Source: Archilochus colubris (lineage: Eukaryota > Chordata > Aves > Apodiformes > Trochilidae). From it: 64,000 nucleotides of DNA. The stretch spans positions 93,135,115 through 93,199,114 of the forward strand of contig CM041085.1 of the NCBI GenBank assembly GCA_023079485.1, read 5' to 3'. Below, one piece after another: positions 13,801 to 25,800 of the stretch (position 1 is the first letter of the stretch; each line of letters starts with the position of its first letter). The translations under genes were made by a program, and so were the position numbers. The notes under the pieces were generated by a model. That model was not told where the DNA came from, did no database searches, and worked only from the letters and a program-made list of their open reading frames with translations.

Positions 13801-16800
13801 TCACCAATGCTAAAACTTTTTTTCCACTGGGGATTTTATGCCTCTATTTGCAATGTCTAAATTAGCAGTTTTAACTTGTGAAATAAAAAATTATTTGGAT
13901 AATTTGGATAATTATTTGGACCCTATGATGAAGAATTACTTATGAGCAATTTTCAAGAGCACCATAACCTTTAAAACAGGACCTTGGTTTCTTCAACAGA
14001 TGTTGAAGGCTCACATACTTTTGCTGTATTTTGTGGGCACAGCTTCCTTGCATCTTGGTGAATTCCCTATGCTTGTAATGCATGTAAAAGCAAATGGGAA
14101 TTCTTTTGGACCCTATGCACTCATTTATTTTTACTCAAACTCAAGTCAGTGCTGCAGCCTTTTCTTCTTACATTGTAATTCTGAAATATATTTCCCTCAG
14201 GAAAGACAGCTCATTTTGTAATTTAGCTGCATGAGTATATCTAATGCAGTATGGTATCTTTTCATCTTCCAGCTCTATGTAGCAACTTACCAGTGGCACC
14301 AGTACAGTAATTCACATTGTTTCTGTAGGAGTTTCCATGAGCATGCTGAGGCAGCCTATTCACATCATCAGAATCTAGAGCTTCTGCAGACTCAGCTTTC
14401 TCACCATCTGACATATTATTTAATGGCACACTTCCAGTATGTTCAATCAGTTCAAAGCTTTTTGTTACTGAAACATCGTTTGCTGCAACTGACTTTTCCT
14501 GACTTTTCCTGGAAGTAGAATTATGTGGCTTGGAGAAACTCACATCAAGTGAGTCCATTCTTGTAAAAGAGTCTTTGCAAGAAACTTCAGGAGGATTGTC
14601 TGATTCCTTTGCTACTCGCACAGGTGCTTCATTTTCATTCAGATTAGATGATGAAAAGAAGTCTTCATAAGAAGCATCTTCAGCAGAGAAAGACTTGCTA
14701 TATGAAGTAGCTACTTGCAAGAATTCTTTAGGCCCTGATGCACCCAGTTCTGAGGTAGCCAGTTTCAAACTAGGAGGTATTTGTTGTTTCTTTCTCTTAC
14801 GTTCAAGAACACAGTAATTTCTATCACCCAGGAAGCTTTTATTCAGTGAAAATGTATTTAAGTCTTCTCTGTAAGTAGGTGCATCAGGGAGATTGTCAGT
14901 CAAAGATGGAACAGTGTTTAACTGGACTACTGTTTTGGAAGGAGTAGTATGACCCAAGCCCTTGATTTGAAGAAGAGAGCTCTCATTTGCCAATGAAGTA
15001 GTCATGCTATTTTCATCCTTCTGATTTTTCTTTGAAAACATTTTTAGATCTTTCCTTTCTAAAGATGATTTATCATCCAAAGTGTGATGCAAAATCCGTT
15101 TCCTTCTTAAGCTGCTTCTGTCATGTTGTTTTGGTGTTAAGCTTTCCTGTTCATAGTTACGTGAGGAAGAATTCCCTGGTGCACCCATAGATACAGGAGT
15201 ATCAGTCTCAGTATCACAGGAATGTTTTACTACTTCTGTTTTTAGTCTCATTAATTTATCAGTTCCCCAAAGACAATCATAGCTTGAGTTCAAGCAGTCT
15301 CCCTTTTGTTGTCCTGCAAAATATGAAAAGTTGCAATAAAAATGTATGTAAAAAAACACAAAGAGAACTGAATGTCTTAGTAAAATACATATAAGATTAC
15401 TGAAAGAAGAAAATAAGGATTTTGCCACTTCTCTGGAAAAACTGAACAGAAAATGGATTAGAAACAAAGTAGATTCTACATTGACCAGAAGTTACAATAG
15501 TTTTAGCAAGCATAGCTTCTTAGGTGGTAATAAGTATCCCTACATCCTGTTCTACTTTCTTGAAACAAAGCAGCAAAGGAATGCCCATTCACCCTTGCAT
15601 TTGCAGAGAAAACCAGCATGGTTTTACACTCATAAAACTAGCTGTTTCCACTAGCTGTGGAAACACAATAACAATTTTTACACCACAGCATTACTGCCAC
15701 CTTTTTTTTTTTTTACAGTTAACTGCCAACCCACAAAAAACCACCATGCCCTCTAGAGCACATGCTTAAGTGCCATATGTACACATTTTTTTAATATCTC
15801 CTGGGATGATGACTCCACCATATCCCTGGACAGCCCATTCCAGTGCCTGCCTACTGTTTCTGTAAAGAAATTCTTAATATCTGGTCTAATCCTCCCCTGG
15901 TTCAACTTTCAAGACATTTCCTATAGTCCTATTGTTGTTTACTTTGAAGAAGAGGCCAACCCCCCACCTCACTACAACCTCCTCATAGGACTTCTTCTCC
16001 AGAGCCTTGACCAGCCTGGGTGCTCTCCTCTGGACAAGCTCCAGCACTGGCAATGCAGTATCTTGTAGTGGGGCCCAGAACTGAACACAGCACTCGAGGT
16101 GCAGCCTCACCAGTGCTGAGTACAGAGGCACCATCACTTCCTTACTCCTCCTGGCCACACTATTTCTGATACCAGCCAGATGGACTTCTTGACATACTGC
16201 TGGCTGGTGTCACCTGCCAGCTGGTGACCAGCATTCCCAGGTCCTTTTGCTCTGGGCACCTTTCCTGCCACTCTTGCCCAAGCCTGTCGTGTTCCATGGG
16301 GTTGCATACTCACTACATACATGATTAATGCTAATGTAGCTCAACAGCCTTCACAATAATCCTTTCCCTCACATCCTGCTACTATGCTAAAACACAGGAA
16401 GAACTAACTTTATGAGATAAGAACCTTGATAACAAACAACTTGACTTCATCTGTGACCATAAAATAGTTTAAAAGCTCATTTATTTTTACTCATTATTTC
16501 TTTGGTCACTGAATACTTAAGATGGAGAAGACATGAGGTTTCCTTTTACATTCAAGTTTTTGACTGAAAAATCTGGAAGACATTTCGTTTTTCTAAAATC
16601 TATCATCCAGTTCTTTTTTGCTTCCCATGTCATGCTGTTTTAGTATATTCTGTAGAAGAATTCTCTGTACTTTAGACAAGATCAACTGTCTAGAAAACTG
16701 ACACCATGCCAGGACAAGAAGCCATTAAACAGGAACGGTGTGGTGAAAAAGGAGAAAGGGACATTTGTAACACTGCAGTAGGACAGAGCATTTACCCAGT

Positions 16801-19800
16801 GTGATTCCTCATGCCCCATTTTCCTTGAACTCTTACTTCTACATACTTTGTCATTTAAGAAAAGCTAAACCAGTCCAGCTTTAAATACAAATGATAGAGC
16901 AAATATACACAGTTTCCATTTCAGTATACCATATTCTCCAAAATAACGTATACAGAACATGTATTATTTTTAACTTCTCTAACGTATAAGTTGTATTAGT
17001 TACCTGGTGACAATGCATCTTCTGAATTAGTTAAGACACAAGTAGATGGCTGGCAGTGTTCTGGTGAATTACTTGAAAGTACTTGAGACATTTGTGAAGC
17101 TAGAAATTTGTAAATAATAGACTAGTGAGTTGTATTTTCAAACATAAAGATTCCCACACCACCTATTCTTATTTCAAAACAGCTCATTATTAAGAGACAA
17201 GTAATTGCTTTGCCAACAAATGAACTATAATCATATAAATAATTATAGACTGCTCAACAGTACCTCAAAATTGTATATTAACGAAAAAGCTATTAGATCT
17301 TCTACAATTTTATGCATCTTTTCTAGAGAACTCAGTGCCTGCTTTTCTGAAACTAATTAGTTATGTCAGTGCAGGCATTGTAAGCAGCCAGTAGAGGCAT
17401 CTTACTAAAGAATCTGTCAAGTTACGCAATTAGCAGAATTTTTAAAATCCTGCTCTCTTGTACCTGAAAAGGTGTCTGATCACTTTTGCACTCTTTTTTA
17501 AACTGTTGGTCTGGGGGTAATAATATCACAATCTTTGTCAAGTAGAGATTCACATTAAAACTTATCAGGGAATAAGATTTAGAGTCTTGCTGTAAAGTTC
17601 AACCAAATTGTGGTAAGACTGATTTGTAAGGTTAGGAAGTCTAGCTTGAACATGTGTCCCTTTGAGCAGTCTAGTGATTAAGAAATTTGGTTTTTTAATC
17701 GTCTTCCATTATTTCTTGTGACTTTTGATAAAAATAAATTATAATTTAAAGCATTCACATCTATTCAAAATAAGGGAGAACATGCAATCAAGTAAAACAT
17801 TTGCTAAAAAAAAATTCCGAAGGCCAAAGCAAGACAATGTGACAAAAATTCAGGAATAAAGATGACAGCTGTTTCTACACTTCATGAACAAATAAAAAAT
17901 AACTTCTTACCAGTAGGAGAAAGATTTTCTCTTTTTTCTTTCATCTCTTTTATTCTTCTTTCCATTGCACTGCATTGATCTTTTATCTTATTAACAGGGC
18001 TGTATACAAGTGAACCATTGTCTTCAAATAGTAAAACTGGTACATCATTTTCTACACAAAGAAATTGCATTTGTACTTTAATATTTACATGTTGTAAAAG
18101 ATTACAATCTTTTATAATTATTATAATCTTTGTAATTATAACGATTTATGCTGTAAAAGGTCTTTTTTTTAAAAAAAACAAAACACCTGAAAAAAAAAGG
18201 TTCATTATACCTAACATCACTACAGATACATGAATACCACAAAAATGCAAAGCACTCTGTAAACTTTCTCATGGTGAGATGCATAAAGATTAAAAAAACA
18301 CATCAAAACCAGAAAACAAAACCCACCAAATGCTTTCAAGAAATAGCTAGATATTTGAATCTTGGTGCAAATTAGTTCTTACCAGCATTAATAGCTATCT
18401 TTTGCACTGCTAATTCTTTAGCCATCTGGTCCAGTCGTCTCTGTAGCTTTCTATGATTTTCTGGAGTTTTTTCAACATAGTCTTTTGGCTGCATACATTT
18501 GTGCTACAAGACAAAAAAAATAATTATATGGTATAAAACTGACAGATGTAACTGCATTTCCTATTTGCCTACCACTCGATCACAGTACTTATTATCAGTG
18601 TTTAACTCTATGCTACTTATCACCTTTTTGAGAGTCACAGATATTTCTAGAAGTGTAAGCTTTATGAAGTGAACCTTAATATGAAATAAGAAAGAAGCTA
18701 ATATATTTTTCTAAAGTTAGATTTTACTAAAATGGAGAATAAGTCACGAACTTTTCTTTTCTGCTTTTAGAACGCTAAGGCTTGAAAGATTTTTTTTTAG
18801 TATGCCAGGATTCTGGGGTTTATCACAACTCGGTTAAACATAAGCCACATTACAGACGTGGTTTTGATTCATTATTGCATTTTAATTTCTCTCTTCATTT
18901 CTGTATTAACCAATATAAAAACTCTACTTTTATTATCCTTTATGCAGATAAGATGTCACAGCCATAGCCTAAGCCTACCTTTAAAAACCTACTCAGAGGG
19001 ATAGGTAGAGTTAACAGAATGTTCTGCAAATAAAGAGTTCAAATGTCTGAGGTCATGAAGTCAAGTTCAAACTCTAAAGTTACTAACCCAGGCCAATTCA
19101 GAGAAAAAAAAAATATTCCCATACTCACTTTTTTGGTCACAAGTGGTAATCCTTCATTGGTGTCTACTGCTGGAAATAAGGATTCATCAACACGTACTCC
19201 AGTTTCTCGACAGCTGTATATTAAAGAGAGCAGGTTTGATTGCTTTTCTTTTTTTTCTTTTTTTTTTTTTTTTTTTAAGAATGAGAGAAGCTTTATTGTA
19301 AAAGGTCTTGTCTGAGCTTGGCAGTAATGAAAATACAACCCTTCCTAAGTGTCAGTCTTTATCCTAACTACTGTAATGCTAAGAAATAAAATAAAATAAA
19401 TCTATTACACATCAAGTATGGGGCACGATCCTAATTTTTTTGTCCCAATAATGCCTCCTAAATTGCTATTCCAAAACTCAAATTCCCACTTACAGGTTAT
19501 TTTCTAGACTTTCAAAGATCACTGTATTACATCCTTCTGAACAGATACTCATGAAGCTCAAAACCTGTCCTAAACTTTTGTGAGGACTGTAGGCTTTCAT
19601 TGCTCACTAGCTAGAGAACTGAACCTTAACTTAGTCATTGTGATGACAATAAACTCCCAGCTACACAGTACATAATGTTATGGCAGGGAACGTGGGAAAT
19701 GGACAGGGAATTTTTCTACTCAGGCAAATGAGGAGGGAGATTTCATCTGATCCTGGCTTTTATCTATCAGTCTCAGTTTTCTGCCTTCTCTTTCTATATG

Positions 19801-22800
19801 CAACGCTAAGAATAGCCTCTTATTGACACAAAACCTAAATTTCTGCAAAATTTTTTTCATAACTACAAACAAAAAATCCCACTGATATCATATCCCCAGT
19901 TTTTCCTCTCTTTTCATATTCAACAATTGGCTTGAGAACAGTGGGACTAATGTTGTTTTGGAATATGATACAATCTACAGTATTTGTGAACACTAAGGAT
20001 GTTGAGAGAAGAATTTGGTTATGAATACATAAAGCTCTTTTGATCAAAATAGGTACACATAGCTTTATTCTCAAACAATAAATAATAACCCCTACTATGG
20101 GAAACAGCATGGAACCTTAATTTACTACACTGCAAGACCCCCAGAGTCATTCAAAAGTGTGATTCTAGTGACACCTAGTGATCTAACAGCTATAAAGTTT
20201 GTATTTGTAGGCTTTGTCATCTAACACTTAGTTACTCAGTTTTGAATAGAGACAAACTACTGTACACATCACAGGTGGTATTTATCATGACAGACTTCAG
20301 TGGCTATTAATAAATTCTAGATAATAATCAGTATAGATGTAAACTACATTACCTTTTACAATAATTCAGAGATCTAATGGATTCCAAGAAGCTAAGCATT
20401 AAATATCTTACAAGAATGATTTACTTTGCAGACAAATCTGAATATAAATGATTTATCTGTCCTATTTCTAACATGAGTGACTCACCATGCTAAGAATACA
20501 CAGGTAGAGTTTCCCAATTGTGGATTTAATTTGGAAGTATTAAGTGTATTTAATTTGGAGACAGATTATAGAAAGTTTATCTTCTATCTTAGGTAAGGGT
20601 TTTCGTGTTGATGGGTTTGTATTTCAGGTTTATTTAGGTTGCCCAATCAGGTATTTGAGCTGAAGAAGCTCTAATTAATTTTTTCTTCAGTGCTCCCAAA
20701 GGTGTCACTTATTTTGCATTAAACTTAAAATGTATCTGCATGAATCTTACATCAACTCCTTTATTTTTTACACTATTTTAGAAATTAGACATATCTACTA
20801 TTCCCACAAATAATAAAAAAAAAGGAATCAAACCACTTTTTAAATTTTAATTAAAAATACGCTTATCCTGGAATTACAAATTTCCTTGAATTATATTTGT
20901 AATTATATTTTAAAGAGCATTCTTCCCAGTCAAATTACTTCCTATTAAACTGTAAAACGTAATTCAGTTCATATTCAAACAGATACTCCTACTACAAAAC
21001 ATTATTTGCTTACAACTACCACTTTCAAAGCAATCTTCCATTTGCACATAACAACTATTTTACTGGCACAGACTATTCAGTCCTTCCTGTTTACATTGTC
21101 TGTCCCATGGTTCAACAGACTGTCTTCTGCCTACCAGATTTTTGAGATATTGATATACTAGGCATATAATTTAAAGTCAGGCACTCCGTTCCCTTATCTT
21201 ATATAAAAAAAATAAAATTAGCATTCATGCTAGCACAGACTCAGTTTTATATTTTCTGTGTCTCATTTGAGTAGACCTGTGATTAGTCAGACTATTCATT
21301 AGTATCTCTTATGTAAGCTTCTAATGCTCCTGACCTACACTTTGCTCAAGGATATGATATTCCTATGGATTCTGTCTGGAGTATATAAATCAATCTAAGT
21401 TGCATGTTCCTGTGTACCCTTTGGCATTAACTCCAAACTAAAAGGCAGAATAAAAAGATTACATACAAGTTCAACCATAATTCACAAGTTGGGTGGTCCT
21501 TCCCACCTCTTCCCACACAACAGCATACCTCTCCCCATTTCAGATGCCTACAGTTTCAACAAAACTCATCTTCTAAGCCACACAGAAAGACCTTACCTTG
21601 TCCAGAGCATGATAGTAGGAACAGTTCAAAAAATATCAGGAAGAGGCTAGGGTTCTCTTTCCTACCAAACAGCTTAAGTTTTCTCTCCAGATCCTTTCTC
21701 CAGATACCTTTGTTGCTGGTATCCATCAACAGTTAAAGTTCCTTGAGGCTTTCAGACCTGGATCCCAAAGGTCTATACTGTCCCCTCTACAGTATCACAC
21801 ATCCAGCAGTCTCTGTGTCTGAGCTTTCTACAGCATTTATCCACCCAATACCTTCCCCAGCTGCAGAAGACACTCTCGTGGGGGAAGTGCTGTTAATTAG
21901 AGACAGCATTTCTGTATGGTACATCCCAAACTCTCTCCCCTGTAAGGCTCTCTCATTCCACTGAAGATGCTACTCACCAAGACTTCTCTGGGATCCTTTT
22001 TACTATAGCACATCCAAGTTCTCAAATATTTTATAGATCCTGTGACTAAAGCTTCAAATTTGTTACTTATAAAAGCATACTTAATTTTACAACCAAAGAT
22101 TCCTACAGAAATGACCACGAGTCTCATGCACTCAGGTAGCACCAGGTCCCAGGAAGTTTTATTCACATAAATAAAATTTAGTAGTTTTGTGGCTGCACTG
22201 GTCTACAGTTAAGTGACTGAGAGTTAAGTTAAGAGAGTTCAGTTTTGCCACCTCCCCCTTTTTTTTCTTCTTTTTACTTTTACACTTAGCAGGGTTCTAT
22301 CTCTCCATGCATATTACAACTGGTATACAAGAGGGCTTCTTGACCTGTACTTTAACTTCCATCATCATAGCAATTTAGCAATAAAAGTATCTGAGTATAA
22401 GACATGCACATTCTTAAATACTGTGTTTTTACATTTCACCTGAAATCTAAGTTAGGTCTCACAACTTTGTAAACACAAAGAAGCAGCTATGGACTAGCTA
22501 GCAAATTCTCATGGACTGTCTGCACAGGTGAAATATGTTGGTTTTTTTTTTTAATTTACCTTTTTCCATATAACAATTCTGAAACAGTGTTGTTCTGAAC
22601 CTGTCAAATGCCTTAAAAGCCAGACTACCTATGGATCTTTTTCTTTTTGCTAGAATATACTCTCTCTCTAGGGGCTAAGCACAGAAATAGTACAATATCT
22701 CTGATGAGATTTATTTTTTCATATGAAAATGGGAGAATTCTATTCAACAGAAATATCTGATCTTCACTGATATGCATGCAATCTGATGGTGGAACACTGA

Positions 22801-25800
22801 GTAGTTAACAAATATACTATGAAAGTACTTCAGCACTCTCATTTTTCAGGAATTAACATTTTACCTTTTTACCTTACCATGCTTTATCATAATTTCATTA
22901 GAAAGCTATCACTAACTTACAGAACTACCACTACTATAAGTACATTAAAAAACAAAGTACTGTACTTTCACATTTATTATATTCCTGAGTACTCACTTCT
23001 TCACCCAAAGTACAGAAACCATTTTTACACCCATCTTCTGTGCTTTCTTCCATGTACCTAAGTGTCCGTCCTTGAAGACTACATGGGTAACATTCTTGTT
23101 CAAAGTTTTTGAAACCTGCAGAAGAACACAGAAAGCTCATCTTTAAATCTGATAATCAGAAAACATAAATGAAACTAGGCAGCACAGTCTGTTTTTAATG
23201 TATACGCCATTAGTGTAAAAATTTACTCTAAACATCATGTCAAGGTGTCTTGATGTTTCACATCATTGCAAGAAGCCTCAAGTGAACAAAATTCCAGTCT
23301 CATTGGTCAAGCCAATGCAATCCATGTTAGAGGGCTAGGGTAGCTTTTTGTTTTTCCAACAAGAGGAAATGGCCTCAAGTTGTGCCAGGGGAGGTTCAGA
23401 TAAGATATTAGGAAAAAATTTTCCACTGTTAGGGTGGTTAGGCACTAGAACAGGCTGTTGTTGAGCCACCATCCTTGTAAGTATTTAAATGACATGTAGA
23501 TATGTTGCTTTGAGACATGGTTTAGTGGTGGACTTGGTGGTGTGGTAGGTTTATGGGTGGACTTGATCTTAGGGTCTTTCCCAGTCTAAATGATTCTACT
23601 CTGGGATCCTTGTTTCTAGGTTATCATTTTCAACTCCCTACTCTAGCTGTAATCTTACTGTAATGCTACAAAATTTTCATTTACGTAGCCCAACATACTT
23701 TCTTGAGCAACAGCCAGTACAGAGAGTAATTACTGCTATCCAAAGAAATGCCAAATTACATCTTTATTAGCAAAGAACTCACTGGCTAAAAAAGTACAGC
23801 TAACCACATCCTCCAAACTAATTCTCATCAAAAAATATCACTTTCAGTTTTGAGGGAAGGCTGAATGTGCTAAATCTAAAAATAATTATAATGGAACCCT
23901 TAAAAAAGTGAGAAGTACAAAAAGCTACAATTCAGTAGCTTCACTACAGCTACAATCATAACGTTTGCATTGTGTTGTACACCTGATCAATTTATCAGTC
24001 ATCAGTCTCTACTGACAACTAAGTGATAACTTCCTTAGTTCTAGATACTCCATTCTTCACAAAATTTTCTTTTGTAGAGACTAAACATTCTACACATAAA
24101 ACCGTTTGATCACTTGTAGCAATTGTTGACATGGTGAGATCAATAAATCTTCTCAACACAGCCAAATGCAAACTGTTCTGTAGCTTTCTGTTGCACTCTC
24201 AATTGCATCACTATACTTGGCTCCAAACATGTTGGATCTACATTTGGCTTTATGAAAACTACTCAGCTTTCCAAAAAATTTCTGGTGGCAAGCTGATTCA
24301 GTACTTCTCAGAAGACAAAACCCCATGATAATTAAGTATCTATGTACACAGGACCAATGAATCTCTTTTGGTATAAGTTATGACTCCAGATACAATTGCT
24401 TAGTGATTTATGCTATCTGGCATAAATATCTCTGAGTCTCTGGCTCACAGCTCACTTGTCCTATTTTGAGAGAACCAAGATAAAAATTGGCTTTAGCCAT
24501 ATTGTCCTGGGACTGCCTCAGACACCCTCCAGCTGCTGCCAGACTATGGTCCCACATGGATCTATCACTGCCCATGATTTTCAGTATAAAATGGCTCCTC
24601 AGGGAGCCCTCCTCTGGTGTCCCTGGCTGGTGTGCTGCCTGGTTGGGTTCATTGCTCCCTCTGCTGTTGTTCTTCCTGCATTGTGTTTTCTCACGGGAGG
24701 ACATTATTCACTGGGACAGGCTGCATTCTCCTGCCTCCCTGAGTAGGTCCAGCTCTGTTGCTTTAAGATTCTTTGCAGACTATCAGTGGGACCACCCTTG
24801 GGCATCCCCATCTGCTGCAGAGTCCAGTTTGGGACTTTTCTGGTTGGGTTGTTCTTACCCACTGAGGAACACGGGTCCTGTATTTACCTATCAGTATATA
24901 TATTTGTTTGTAATCCACCACCATCATAATGAATGTTAATACTTCATTAAACATGCTGCAGTTTTTTTTTTTCTTCAACCTTGAAGTCTCACTTCCCCTT
25001 TTTATCTTCCCCCAGGAGGGTGGTAGGGGAATAACAGAGAGCATCTATCACCTGGTTTCTGGCTAAAACCGTAACACCATGTCCTAAGGAGGCAGATGCT
25101 TGATATAGCTTTGCCTCCAAATTACAAGGCAGCCACACCTTACACCTCCCTCTCACCTCTCATGTCTCCTTCCTTACCCTGATGTCCCCTGCTGCTCAGC
25201 TGACCTTAACTTGAGAGGTCTGAATCAATAATCTAGTAAAATACTAATTCAGAATTTTATTTCCTGGCACAGCAAGCCAAATCAGTTTACTATCGTGTGC
25301 CTAGTCCAAGAAAATGGAAGTGTCTGGAATAGAATAGTGAAGATGCAGGACCACCCCTTTTCACTCATTGGGATCTCCCAAACATTTTTATTATCTGCCT
25401 GTACTTTCCACCATATTGGGCTATTTTTTTATCAACTTGAACATTTTAAAGCCTTATACTTTTGTCATTATCTGTGAGAAAACTAGCATAGAATTACATA
25501 GATCTGATTGCACAGCATGAAAGAACAATAAATATTTATTGTGAGCTGCATTTATTTTGATAATAAAAAGTTATTCTACTGTTCTGTCACACCATCTCAA
25601 CTAAATTCATACAGAAAGAACAGTGGGATTGTAGCAAGTTTGCTGATGATACCAAGCTATGTCAAGCTATGTGGTGAGGTCAACACAGGGGATGCCATCC
25701 AGAGAGACCTTCACAGGCTTGAGAGGTGGGACCATGCAAACAACATGAAGTTCAATAAGGCCAAATGCAAGGTCCTGCCTGCACCTTGGTCAGGGCAATC

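Larger units (their letters stand above)
7825..14290. other. MCPH1 intron 8
   Basis: 6.5-kb intron between exons 8 and 9. It contains two CR1 fragments (8690-8967 and 12555-12810), TAAA and poly(T) simple repeats and otherwise unrecognised AT-rich DNA. No additional exon with microcephalin similarity was seen. Confidence 0.8.

Noticed and set aside
14262..15467. 401-codon minus-strand frame read as a single-exon gene
   Set aside because: The first about 50 residues and the last about 10 are intron read-through. The true exon is bounded by TTGCAG at 15314 and GTAAGT at 14290.
19043..19338. Frames of 90 and 99 codons with runs of Phe or Lys
   Set aside because: Both pass through the poly(T) tract. 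Only the 85-base stretch 19129-19213 on the minus strand is a real exon.
24487..24939. 150-codon plus-strand frame in MCPH1 intron 2
   Set aside because: It lies almost entirely in the solo LTR and has no similarity to a known protein; a chance frame in GC-richer repeat DNA.
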